Part shown: piece by piece, positions 47,724 to 64,000 of the stretch
Position numbering within the stretch: position 1 is the first letter of the stretch
Layout of the letters: every line of letters starts with the position of its first letter
Origin: Phoebastria nigripes
Taxonomy: Eukaryota; Chordata; Aves; Procellariiformes; Diomedeidae
DNA length: 64,000 nt
Reading direction: 5' to 3'
Assembly: GCA_035582835.1 (NCBI GenBank)
Contig: JAYKAV010002541.1
Coordinates: 696,907 to 760,906 of the forward strand
Notes under the pieces: generated by a model
Databases searched by the model: none
What the model saw: the letters and a program-made list of their open reading frames with translations, nothing else
Told to the model about the DNA's origin: nothing
Program-made: the position numbers and the translations under genes

Positions 47724-50700
47724 CTGCACAGCCAAAAAAAATAAAGACAGTCAGAGAGACAAGTGACTAGTATCAGAACGAGGGTTCTGATGCAAACTCA
47801 GTGCCTCCTGTGTTGGCTAAGAACCTGAGCTACCCAGGTGTGATTTCTTTGAAAAACCAAGCTCAAAGGTAATATCCAGCCCTTTCCCAATAGAAGGCAG
47901 CACCTAAAGCCACATCTTACTCTACCCAGACACAGCTCTTTCCTGGTGAACTTAAGAGGGATGGTGGGAACTACCAAAACCACAATAATAAAGCTTTCCA
48001 GTCCATGGCACTCTCACCTGAACAGTGGACAGTGTCACAGCCATTCCTGATGCTGTGGAACTTGTATGGCAGCCAGAGCATAAAGTATTCCAATGTGGTC
48101 ATCCTGTACGAGCACGGTTGTCAATCTCCATTCTTGGAGGTTGCCAAGCCTCAGCCAGACAAAGTCATGGCTGCCCTGATTTTGTGTTGGTGACAGTCCT
48201 GCTCTGAGCAGGAAATAAGGCTTCATCCCTTCAGAGGCCTCTTCCCATCAATGTTTCTAGGATGCAGACCCTGGCAAAGCAAACTAATGAAGAAATATTA
48301 AATTACCTGCAGAGGAAAGCTTGATATCTGCGACTGCCTCAGTGGTACCAATTCCTTTCAGTGTAATGTCCTGCGGGACAAGCGGGGGGAACTCTTTCAT
48401 TCGCTCTTCCCCACCCATGGGAACCTAACATCAAAACATGGAGAAAAGATTTAACAGTCAAGAGATGCTTCAGCACTCCTACCTTAAACTGGTGAGCAAG
48501 GCACAAGGGGGAATAAAGATATTAGGCTGTTGTTATCCAAGTAAGTGCTGGCTTGAATACCCTACAGGAGTTATTTCAGGTTTGCCAAGAACAGAATCAG
48601 GATCACATCCAGAGCAGCCCAGTGGGAGCTCAGAGGTGAGCAAAGATGGAGTGCCCAGGACCCAGCTGGTGGCTCAAGCCAGCTGCCTTGATGCGAGTGA
48701 CGGCACTTGTTCTCCATGTGCGCAGGAAGGGAGCTGCCAGGACAAGGACGGCTCACCCTGTCCCCCATCAATCTGCATGTGCTACATAGTATGTGGCAAT
48801 ACCAAGGAAAGAGTCAGACCACCAAAATATGCAGGGATGTGCAGAGGATCCAGCGGGGAAAGAATAAGAAAGGCACATTTTTCAACTGCAATCTGTTCTG
48901 AAACCCCAGTCTGAAGTTTGCCATGAAAAATATCCCCATTGCTGCCAGCACTGTAAGGCCGTTCAAGAAAAGCCAAGCATCAGAGAGCAGAGCACCGCAA
49001 ATCTTATCAGCCTGAATGCTAGAAACAGAAGCTCCGCTGAAAATGCATCCTCTCGGGTGCTCTCTCCTAACACAGCTGCAGCCGTGCAGTCTGTGCAAGA
49101 CTGCTCCACACTGCAGATCTCCACTCTCCCACTGCAGAAGTCCCAAACTCCTGACATGTGCTGGTTTTCCCCGTCAATTGTGCCCCAGACAGGGCACTTC
49201 ACCAGGCGGGACAGCCTGCCTATCTGCAATCAAAAGCCCATGACAGCACCTCCTCTTACCTTTAGTAACTCTTGGCCAGCATGCTTCTCATAGATAGCTT
49301 CTGCATTACTCAGGGTAGCAATGTGGACTGGCAACAGGTTAGAAGCCACAACAGAAAACCAGGCAGGCTTTTCTCCCTGAAAGAAATAACAAGAAGAGGA
49401 CGTTACTTATGATAACAGAAAAGCAGCCCTGAATTGCGCTCTCTTGCTCCGTTTCTTTCCTGCATGTTGAAAACCTGTTTGACTGATGTCCCCTCCTTGT
49501 CCAAGGAGGGGTCCTTGCCTCTGTCACTGCAGGGTTTATATAAACAGGGTGCTGAGCTTCCAGGAGAGAAGCACCCATGGCTTCACCATCCTGCCCCAAA
49601 GCACCCCCAATACCACATCTCCTGCCATCACATCTGCTCAGCTCAGGCAAATCATCCAAGAGATATCTTTGCTCTCGTTTAATTCCCAAGAACAAACTCA
49701 GTGTGGTTATTTAGCATGAGAGGTGATGGACATCTCCTGTCTGGTGCTTCTTCTCCTATCATTTTACATTTCTAACATGCACCTCTCATCGAATCGTACT
49801 TTGTTCCAAGCTGCTCTCAAGCTATACAAAGACTGAATGTGGAGCAATTTCAGCAGGCACTCTCATAACTTTTGCACGCAAAGCAAACAAGGTCAGAAAG
49901 GGCAGAAACCTCTAGAAACACTGCTAGCAGCCGGAAATAAGGAAACCCAAGTGTGGCAATTCCTNCAAGTTCATCACAGATCTAATCTGAGGCAGGGGCT
50001 CCTCTATCGTGGTCTGAGCACAACTATCTTCCTTCAAGGTCTCTGGAAGATGTAGATACGCAAGACTGGTACAGCAATGGGCTGAGACAGATACATGGGA
50101 CCTGTGGGGCCCTAAATGCGCACAGCTAAGCTTGCTAGAAGCACCATTACACGGAGAACAGGCTTATAGCACGAAGCCTAACTGCCAGCCCTGCTGCACT
50201 GGACATGTCTCTGAGCCTGATCCTCTCATCAGGAGATGGTGTGACACTCCTTTACCCTGACCTCAGGTTCCCCAGGCTGCCAACACCAACCGCATTCTCC
50301 ATAACTCCCAAGAACAAAAGTCATCCCTCATGACAAAACAACCCCTCGGGCAGCCCTGTGGCTGGACTGCCTGCCCTATCCTCTTCATCGTGTGAAAGGC
50401 CTTGTCCATGCTCACAGGCTGGCCTGATCTCGCAGCGTTTCTGCAGAGGGTGTTTACTGCCAGCAAGATGTCACCTGTATCACTGTCCTACTTTGTCAGG
50501 GATGCAAATCCAGGTGCCTTCTCAAGTCCCTGGTAGCGCCTAACCAACATGCCTAGAAAGTTCTTTTCTGAGAGCTTTGCCCAAGACAGTATGGATAAAG
50601 ACAGTTTTTTTTTCTGCTGGGTTGCTGTCCTCACAAACAGCATTTTTTTCCCCTGAGTGACGCATTACTCCTCTGTACTGACAAGCTATTTTTCGGGCCA

Positions 50701-53700
50701 GGGCTCTGGATTCTCACCTTAGCTATGATGGAGCTCTCCTGCCATACTGGTACACTATTGCTTACAGAATCCTGTCCCCTTCACCTTTCTGGTTTTCTTC
50801 CAGCAGGTCAAGAGTGTCCCCAGCAAAGTACCAATTCAACATTTCTATGGTGATCTTGGAAAGCTGACTGAAACAAAGGAGTAGCCATACACACACGCCC
50901 TTCCCAAAATGGGGCAAACTACTGAGAAAGGCATTATCGTAAGTGCTAGACCCGTATCTGGAAAGAACCACCCCTTCCAGAGGTAACATCATGGGAGCTC
51001 AGCTCCATAAAGCCCAATAAAGGTGTATGGCATGGGATTTCTAATAAATGGAAGAAATTGGCATGGGAGGGGACACACAGTGCCCTTTAAAAATATTTTT
51101 ACAGAAACTAAAATACATGTACATTTAATTGCTTCCTTGGGCAAATTCTTCAGAGAGGTCTGTGTTGGGAAAGAAAAATGCCCATGCTTTTCTCTCTTGG
51201 CAGACAGCTTTCACGAAACACAGAAATGAGGTAAACCACCTCTTTTCCCAGTTAATTCTGGCATTCTCCTTCCTCCCTCCCTCCCTCCCTGCCTTGTGCC
51301 TTTGTATGTTATGGGAAGCACATAAGGCTGAAGGCGTTTGTCAGCATTCAAAAGCAGTTACTGTTATACAACATAAAATATTGCACACTGGTAACAAGTA
51401 TCAAACCTTTCAACTGCAACTCCCCATCCCAAGGCATTTTGACTTTATGCAGTGCTTTATTAACAGATTCATCGTCTCAAAAGCAGCAAAGAAAGGGTCT
51501 GGGGAGGCTACCCAGAAAGCCTATTATCATCTGGTACTATAACAAGAGATGAAGCAGCTGCTCACAAAATCCTTTCTTCCCTTACCTGTAAGTAGTCTAT
51601 ACGTCCCAAGGCTGCTAAAAACAAGACCATTCCTGGCTTGAGAATGAAGGTCCGTGGAATGATGGCATGTGTTGGCAAAACCAGCTTTACTTCTTTCTCT
51701 GTCAGGAGATTTAAAACCTGCAAAATAAATGTTACTGCCATTACTCGTTCCAGGTGTTTCAATGGGGACAGTGAAATTAATATTGGTATTATGTTGATAG
51801 AGGAAAAAGATCAAGTAGAGCAGTGTGAAGAATGTCTAACAGAACAGTTCAATTCTGGTCCACACAGTAAGTGAGAAGCAGGAAGAGGTAGGGACGTCAC
51901 CAATCTCCATGGCAATGCAGGATCCATATCAAAGTATAACAGCTGCCAGCAGCCTGTTGGACCACGGATTCCAGAATCCTGGGTCTGGCTGGAACAAGCT
52001 TATGCAAGATTTACTGCGCTTTAGCATGAGTGCAGCCATGTTCAGAACCGGAGACCACCTTTGGCTATGACATTTGAGTTACTCCACTTATGTAGTGATG
52101 CAAAGTGTCGAATCAATACTAGCAGCAAAGTCTCAAATATCTCACTGAGAGAAAAGTGCTGGATCACACTGTGAAACAACTGAAATTGCAGGATGACCAG
52201 CCTGCCACACAGAATGGATCCCTACCCTGGGCACCGTGAAACAAGCTCTCCCCTCTGTGAGGGCTCCCACAAATGCTCCCGCTGCTTGTATTCCTCTCCT
52301 CCCTCGTCCCTTCCATCTCCTGGCTTTACTGGCTCATCTGTTTAGGTGCTAACTCGTTTCAGTGAAATGATCCACCCCAAAGTCTACTGAAAAGCCAGTG
52401 ACTTAACCAGCACTGCTGCAGCCAGAGGTCTGATCGCTTCCTAAAGAAGCACTGTTCAAACCCAGCTATGAAACAACGTGCAGGCACAGAAGTTCAGGAA
52501 GCAGTGCCTTGAAGGAAACAACTGGTCTCCAGGTTGATGGTGTCTCTTTCCTAAACACAGGGAACTGACAGCAGAAATGCTTCCAACTGTGCCCCCCACA
52601 CATGCCACAGTCATGCAAATACAAGTTTGTAGCAGTCTGGCCATCAGGATTAACCTCAATTCAGCATTAAAAGACCAAACTAACAAGGGTTGTGGTGCAG
52701 CCAGAACCCCAATGCTCTTCCTATGTTCACAAGCAGACAATCTTTAGCTTGAAAGTCAAGGCAGCCTTCAACACTGATTCTGAAAGACCAGGAGGCTTTG
52801 CCCTGCTAGCTGCAGGTTTTCTGATGTGTTTGGCAATGCTTAAACCAAAATTTGAGAGTTATCAGTAGTCCTTTTCTATGCTTTCCAGAAGTTTGGCTTT
52901 GGAAGGAGTCATGAGGAAGCAGCGAAAAACAAACCTCCAAGGAATAAGGACAAAAATGTAATTCCATCATATGCTAACAGCCACTTTCCCTCCCTCTTCT
53001 TACAAAGTAAAACAACCCAAAAAACCAACCTGCTTGTAACTAGAAATCTCCCCAGCCAAACTCTGCCACATAGACCATCTGCTTGTCCTCCAGCCAGATT
53101 GAGCACTGATCGCAGAAACAAAATTGGATCTGAAACTTGGCATGTAGCTCTCCAAAGGCACAGCAAGGATAATCAAAATCAGAAACGGCAGCAAGCATTT
53201 CTGGATGCAGGAAAGCCCACTCGCTTTGCACACTTATTCAACTCCAGAAGAGGGGAAGAACGTATCCAATCTCCAGTTACCAAACCAGGTCTCTAAGCTG
53301 ATGACTGTCTTTACACTGGACACTAACCAGCTATCAGAGAGCAAAGTGCCACAGTAAAGTGGGTTACGATCCGGCAAACGTTATCTACTAGAAAACCAGT
53401 AGTTTTCTAGTGTTCATAAAAGCAGCACCTGCACTTGAGCTGTGCAGTCTCAGTACAGTTCTTGCACTTCCTTCTCTTCAGAACTTTCCTATCTCCTTGT
53501 ACTTTTTCATCTTCCCAAAAAGATGACCTGCAGCTCTGCATAGATACCAAAGCGATCAAAAATCAAAACATGACTTTTTTGGACATGCGCACTACATCAG
53601 CACTGGCTTCAGAGCCATTGCTCTACTGAAACATTGAGGTAGGCCCTGACATATTAGAGCTATTAACAGGAACACTGCAGATCCTGTTAGCTTCAGGAGA

Positions 53701-56700
53701 ATGCTTTCTCAAAGATTCGGTTCAGTCACGCAATAGTGGTTATCCTGCTAAGCTCCACCCTTTTCAGTAGGCTGGCAGAGCTAAGAAGGTGCAAACTTCT
53801 TTGGGTGATGATGGTATAAACTTGCTTATAGCACTATTGCTTACTTCCCTTCGTTCAGATGTTAAGAAAGTTTGCTGACGCAGTCATACAGTTCCTTTGA
53901 AAAGATCACAGTATGCACTAATCAGAAATGTAACAGCGTTAACACAATGAACCCTTCCCAAGTAAATACAAACCATATTTTAACACAATTGCCCAAACCA
54001 AAAGAATCCTAACCCCAGGACTGCAGCAGAAATACTCTCCCACATGCACAGCTAAGGCAGAACAGTCCTCCCAAACCCTGACCTCCCAAAACACAGCACC
54101 ACAGAGTACCTACACAGTTTTCCTTTACAATCCCTGGAGTGTCAAAACACCAGCGAGCATCCTTCACTTCGTTGTATGTGAACTCTTCCCTTTCCTCACG
54201 CTTCCTAGGGGAATGGCCGGGATCTTCATCTATGCTGTACGAGAGCATGTCAGGGTCAAAGTCAACCACAGGGCTAGACTTCGGCCGTTGAAATGTTCTT
54301 CCAACTCTTCCTGGATTAAAATGAAAGGTTTCCTGGTAATTAATTTATTAACTTGCCTTTCCTTCAATTGGACATCTGTCCCTTCCCTGGCTTAAATGAG
54401 ACGCACGTTGGTAACATAAAGGTGATAAAGATGCTATGTGGCTAGAAATTTGTATGTTCAAAGGCCAACATGCTAAGAAATTCCTTCTGTAATTCTTGCT
54501 TAGCGCTCCTCAAGCCCCAAAACCTTAGCAGGGACCAGTTCACAGATACCCCATTATTTCCATTTTACAGTAAAGCAGGCTGCCTTCTTTTTTCAGTGCC
54601 TTAGACTGTCAATAACAGAATTATTTGAAAAATCAGAGCTATCTTCTGGCAATTCCCTCTTTTGGATACACACTAAAATGATGCACAACCTCTGTGGCCT
54701 GCAGCCAAAATGTGACTATTTAAAAANGAAACCTGTTTTCTTCCTTCGGGAATGAGAGATGGCCTATATTGCAATATCATTGTACACTACTAAGCTATCT
54801 GAACTAGGTTAGCAAATGCCTGGCCGATGGGAGGTGCACTGCACAGAGGAAACCTCTGTGATGCTACTGCAACAGCTGAAAAATAAGTACTCGAAAGAAA
54901 TACTAATGATGCTACTTACAGAGGAGCTAGAGGTCTTGCACCCACTACTCAGGGAACAAAAATTGGCCAAAATAACTTGAATGCAAGTTTGGAAATTTTT
55001 TATTGCTACTACAGANAGCATGTTTTTCCCATAATTAAATGGAAATGAGTTCTTTCAGAGTAGGAAGAAATTACTTGCCAAAATCAGCTGGATTCTACAG
55101 CAAATTAAGGAGTTAACAGTCCTTTGTGTAACGCAGTATTTTCATCGGGGCAGAGGGGTAATACCTTTACTCAGGCAATACTCACCCACTAAATAACCTT
55201 GCTTTTTAAGGTGATTAAGGTACTTTTTTTCTTCACTGCTTAGCTGATCTTCTGTTTTTGTCGCTTCCTCTTTCAGCCTCTCCTGCCTTCGGAATATCCT
55301 GTCACATGTAGGATTAATAATTGGAAATTTCAACAGGTTCAGTGTTGTTCCTGGAAAAAACAGAAGGCATGGTTGGGCCTCTAACTACCTGGCACATTTA
55401 AGCTCCAAGGAACATGAAAAAAAAAAAACAATTGTTTCTCCAGCTTTTGGGTGAAACCCAGTAACACACAGTTGGAGGTGGAACTACAGCTGCTCCCATA
55501 AAGTACTAGCCTCCCCAGCCAGGGTGGCGGAAACAAGGCATCCATCCGCTTGAGATCTGCTCTCCCTATGGTGTGATGAAATGGGTCTCAAGGCCAAGTG
55601 GTGCCAAAACTGACAATACACCCCAGGCAAGTCGCACCTCCAGGCAGCTTGGTTTGGCCTATGATTGTTTTACAGGTGCTCACCAGTCCACCTCCCGGTC
55701 TCTCTCTAGACTGGAGGGCACCCCTCATTGATAGGGAGATGGCAAGGCACGCAGATCGGGTACGATCCCCACTGGCAAGGGTCTGGTTTACCGACCCTCT
55801 TAGCGCTACAAGACGCATAGCACCCTCTGTGCACGCCTCCCACCCTTGCCGCCCTGAGGAAGGTGACGATTCGAAGCACGGCACAGCACTGGAGCTCGCT
55901 GCCCACAATGGCCATGCTTCGTGGGGGCAGGCACCCGGTTGGTGACAGGTCCCCCTGCCCCACGGGTGGCCGAGGGTAGCCTTGCAGGAGGCCCGGGGCT
56001 ACCTGGCCTCTGAGCGCCTGACACCGCGCATGACCCCTGCCGTGATGGGAAGAGCGGCACCCCTGACCTGGCCAGGGGGAGACAGTGGCCCTGTCAACAG
56101 CGTCGGGGGCACGGGACTTGCAGTAGTCGGAGCACAGCAGGGCATTGAAGAGCGTTGACTTGCCGGAGTTGGTGGCACCCAGCAGGTAGACATCACCGGC
56201 GCACCTCCACGAGCGCTGCAGCCGGCTGACCAGCCCCTCCAGGCCGAAGCCCGTCTTGGCGCTCACCAGGCGGATGTCCACCAGCGGGGCTCCGCGCAGC
56301 CCGGCCTGGGCGCAGGCCGCCGCCACTCGCTGCCGCAGCCGCCCCAGGTGCCCGGGGGCGTCAGCGGGCAGCAGGTCCACCTTGTTGCCCACCACCAGCA
56401 GCCCGGCGGCAGGGACGTCGGGGCCCAGCAGCCCCGGCAGCTGGGGCAGCACCGGGTCGGGCAGCTCCAGCACGTCGAGGAGGTAGAGGAGGAGCGGGCC
56501 GCGGCCGTGGCGCGGGGGGCGGCGCAGGGCGGCGCTCACTACCAGGCGGTGCTGCTCGGGCGGCAGCCGCAGCCGCAGGGCCCGGCCGTGGTGGGCCAGC
56601 AGCCAGCAGCGCTGGCAGACGGCGCCCCGCAGCCCCGCTGCGCCGGCCGGGCCCTCCGTCAGGCTCTGGTACTTCTCCGCCGGCACGAAGCCCGGCGCCG

Positions 56701-57022
56701 CGCCGTCGCGGCAATGCAGCTCGGCCCCGCAGCCCGAGCAGCTCACGCCGCTCGGCGGCACCGAGGGGTCGGGCCGCCCCGTCGGGCCCCACTCCCGCCG
56801 CTCCCTGCCCGGCTCCCGCTCCCGGCGGGGCGCCGCTGCTGCTGCTGCTGCTGCTGCCGCCGCTGCTGCCGCCGCCGATACCGCCTCGCTCTGCTCCGGC
56901 TCGTACTCGGGGAAGACAAACCGCTCCTCCTCGCCGCTGGCTGCCGCCCCGCGCCGCGGCAGCGGGGCCCAGGGCCGGCCACGGGCCAGGCGGGCCAGGA
57001 GCGCCGGGGCCAGGCGGTGCAT
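47518..57022 (-). CDS. NOA1: NOA1, mitochondrial nitric oxide-associated GTPase (YqeH/C4orf14 family)
   Basis: NOA1 is a mitochondrial-matrix GTPase linked to mitoribosome function and respiration. The seven coding exons in transcript order are 57022-56068, 55350-55186, 54310-54114, 51717-51586, 49376-49260, 48424-48307 and 47723-47518. They give 629 residues with consistent phases; human NOA1 is 698. The start [18 protein letters not shown] is Arg/Leu-rich without acidic residues, as in a mitochondrial presequence. A 15-alanine run occupies 50-64. Zinc-binding cysteines are C95, C98, C136 and C139. The GTPase motifs are circularly permuted: G4 NKVD (213-216), G5 SAK (254-256), G1 GATNSGKST (282-290), G2 in PWPGTT (317-321) and G3 DTPG (430-433). 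The RNA-binding C-terminal part ends GRK. Its start faces POLR2B across a shared CpG-rich promoter, and its tail faces REST. Confidence 0.97.
47724..48306 (-). other. NOA1 intron 6
   Basis: Contains a worn CR1-like fragment near 48115-48240 (listed separately); otherwise nothing seen. Confidence 0.7.
48115..48240 (+). mobile_element. Degenerate CR1-like 3' fragment
   Basis: TCTCCATTCTTGGAGGTTG, AGCCAGACAAAGTCATGG and CCTGCTCTGAGCAGG follow the order of the CR1 3' end with many changes, so this is probably an old copy. It lies antisense to NOA1. Confidence 0.6.
48307..48424 (-). CDS. NOA1: NOA1 exon 6
   Basis: Encodes [20 protein letters not shown] and then [13 protein letters not shown], with one base of the next Gly. 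The acceptor is GATGTTAG and the donor is GTAATT. Confidence 0.92.
48425..49259 (-). other. NOA1 intron 5
   Basis: No repeat or exon recognised in this 835-bp intron. Confidence 0.7.
49260..49376 (-). CDS. NOA1: NOA1 exon 5
   Basis: Thirty-nine codons, phase 0 at both ends. It encodes [20 protein letters not shown] and then [11 protein letters not shown]. The acceptor is TTTCTTTCAG and the donor is GTAAGA. Confidence 0.93.
49377..51585 (-). other. NOA1 intron 4
   Basis: A 2.2-kb intron. The only low-complexity spot noted is a (CCTC)n-like run at about 51267-51292. Confidence 0.7.
51586..51717 (-). CDS. NOA1: NOA1 exon 4
   Basis: Forty-four codons, phase 0 at both ends, from [20 protein letters not shown] to [11 protein letters not shown]. 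This is highly conserved with the human [20 protein letters not shown] segment that follows the GTPase domain. Confidence 0.94.
51718..54113 (-). other. NOA1 intron 3
   Basis: A 2.4-kb intron in which nothing was recognised. Confidence 0.7.
54114..54310 (-). CDS. NOA1: NOA1 exon 3: acidic insert and G3 DTPG motif
   Basis: The exon follows TTAATCCAG and starts GRVGRTF. It continues through [15 protein letters not shown] and ends [18 protein letters not shown] before GTAGGT. It carries the catalytic-region DTPG. Confidence 0.93.
54311..55185 (-). other. NOA1 intron 2
   Basis: An 875-bp AT-rich intron with isolated N bases at about 54727 and 55016. Nothing recognised. Confidence 0.7.
55186..55350 (-). 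CDS. NOA1: NOA1 exon 2: switch region after G2
   Basis: After the acceptor TTTTTTCCAG it reads [20 protein letters not shown] and then a charged helix ending QGYLV. This completes the PWPGTT motif split across the junction. The donor is GTGG|GTGAGT. Confidence 0.93.
55351..56067 (-). other. NOA1 intron 1
   Basis: A 717-bp intron, GC-richer toward exon 1. The exon 1 frame reads on into it, but this extension has no NOA1 similarity. Confidence 0.75.
56068..57022 (-). CDS. NOA1: NOA1 exon 1: presequence, zinc motif, G4, G5 and G1
   Basis: The exon encodes residues 1-318 plus one base and is very GC-rich. It starts at the ATG giving [12 protein letters not shown]. The same frame stays open further upstream to 57358, but that part overlaps the POLR2B start and lacks family similarity. 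The donor is CCAG|GTCAGG. Against human NOA1 it lacks a loop between G4 and G5, where the human protein has extra Pro/Asp/Gln-rich residues. Confidence 0.93.
56831..56875 (-). repeat. NOA1: GCN trinucleotide repeat coding for 15 alanines in NOA1
   Basis: Forty-five bases of mixed GCA and GCG codons with seven consecutive GCA units. It encodes an alanine run just after the presequence. The pure part is prone to slippage, so its length may vary between individuals. Confidence 0.95.
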
Positions 57023-57285
57023 GCCGCGGCCGCCAACCCCGAGGCAGGCGGGCGGGCGGGGGCGGGGCTTAGCAGCCGCGCATGCGCATCCCCCCCTCCC
57101 CCCGTGCGGCCTGCTGGGAGACGGCGCGCGCAGCCGCCCCGCCCGGCGTGTGACGGGAGCAGGGTGCGCAGGCGCAGTTCCGCTGCTCTCTTGCCGTAGC
57201 TCACCAGGGCGCTGGGTGCTGGGCCCCACTGCGCTCCTCGCTCCCCTCTTGGCTGCCGCCGCCCGCGGCTCTTCCCGCCGCCACC
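57023..57285. promoter_or_regulatory. Bidirectional NOA1/POLR2B promoter
   Basis: Only 263 bp separate the divergent start codons, inside a CpG island. It holds GC boxes (GGGCGGGGGCGGGGC at about 57054-57068), an NRF1-type palindrome GCGCATGCGC at 57078-57087 and a second, TGCGCAGGCGCA, at 57165-57176. No TATA box is visible. NRF1 activates many nuclear genes for mitochondrial proteins, which fits NOA1. Confidence 0.85.

Positions 57286-64000
<6,715 letters not shown>

Noticed and set aside
55598..55945. A 115-residue + strand frame within NOA1 intron 1
   Set aside because: No homology, and it lies antisense in an intron whose splice sites are well supported.
56348..57199. A 283-residue + strand frame opposite NOA1 exon 1
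   Set aside because: It is a shadow of the GC-rich NOA1 coding exon, rich in Gln/Arg/Ala and with a cysteine run from the alanine repeat.

Overview
This is a stretch of bird nuclear genome from a draft assembly. The genes are split by GT-AG introns. CR1 LINE 3' ends and one avian-type solo retroviral LTR sit in introns and between genes, and CpG islands mark the promoters. There is one 945-base run of N (23201-24145) and about twenty isolated N bases. No operon, CRISPR array, plasmid, tRNA or rRNA gene was recognised.

Four protein-coding genes were recognised by reading exons and splice sites. SARAF (+) runs from before the window to its stop at 8447 and encodes the ER membrane regulator of store-operated calcium entry. 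REST (+; ATG 24744, stop 36169) encodes the nine-zinc-finger silencer of neuronal genes, 895 residues in this reading. NOA1 (-; ATG 57022 down to stop 47518) encodes a 629-residue mitochondrial circularly permuted GTPase with all seven coding exons present. POLR2B (+; ATG 57286, running off the right edge) encodes the second-largest RNA polymerase II subunit; the first 216 residues are in the window.

Layout: 1-10.9 kb is SARAF from the CpG island to a poly(A) signal, with a solo LTR in intron 4. 10.9-22.8 kb is intergenic with no gene recognised. 22.8-24.7 kb is the REST CpG island, broken by the N gap. 24.7-40.0 kb is REST with a long 3' UTR. 40.0-46.8 kb is the space where REST and NOA1 converge; it holds a CR1 and a 35-bp alternating purine-pyrimidine tract. 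46.8-57.0 kb is NOA1. The NOA1 and POLR2B start codons face away from each other across 263 bp of CpG-rich DNA with two NRF1-like palindromes. The order REST> <NOA1 POLR2B> matches human 4q12. SARAF lies on human chromosome 8, so its place beside REST is a lineage difference.

The most interesting signal is in REST intron 3. A 49-bp cassette exon (34123-34171) lies there, with an in-frame stop after 11 codons, and looks like the mammalian neural exon N that makes the truncated isoform REST4. The exon 3 donor is also a tandem GTTGGTAAGG. Using its second GT gives a stop two codons later, so there are two separate routes to a five-finger REST. I saw no undescribed multi-gene system, and most of the intergenic DNA shows nothing I can interpret.
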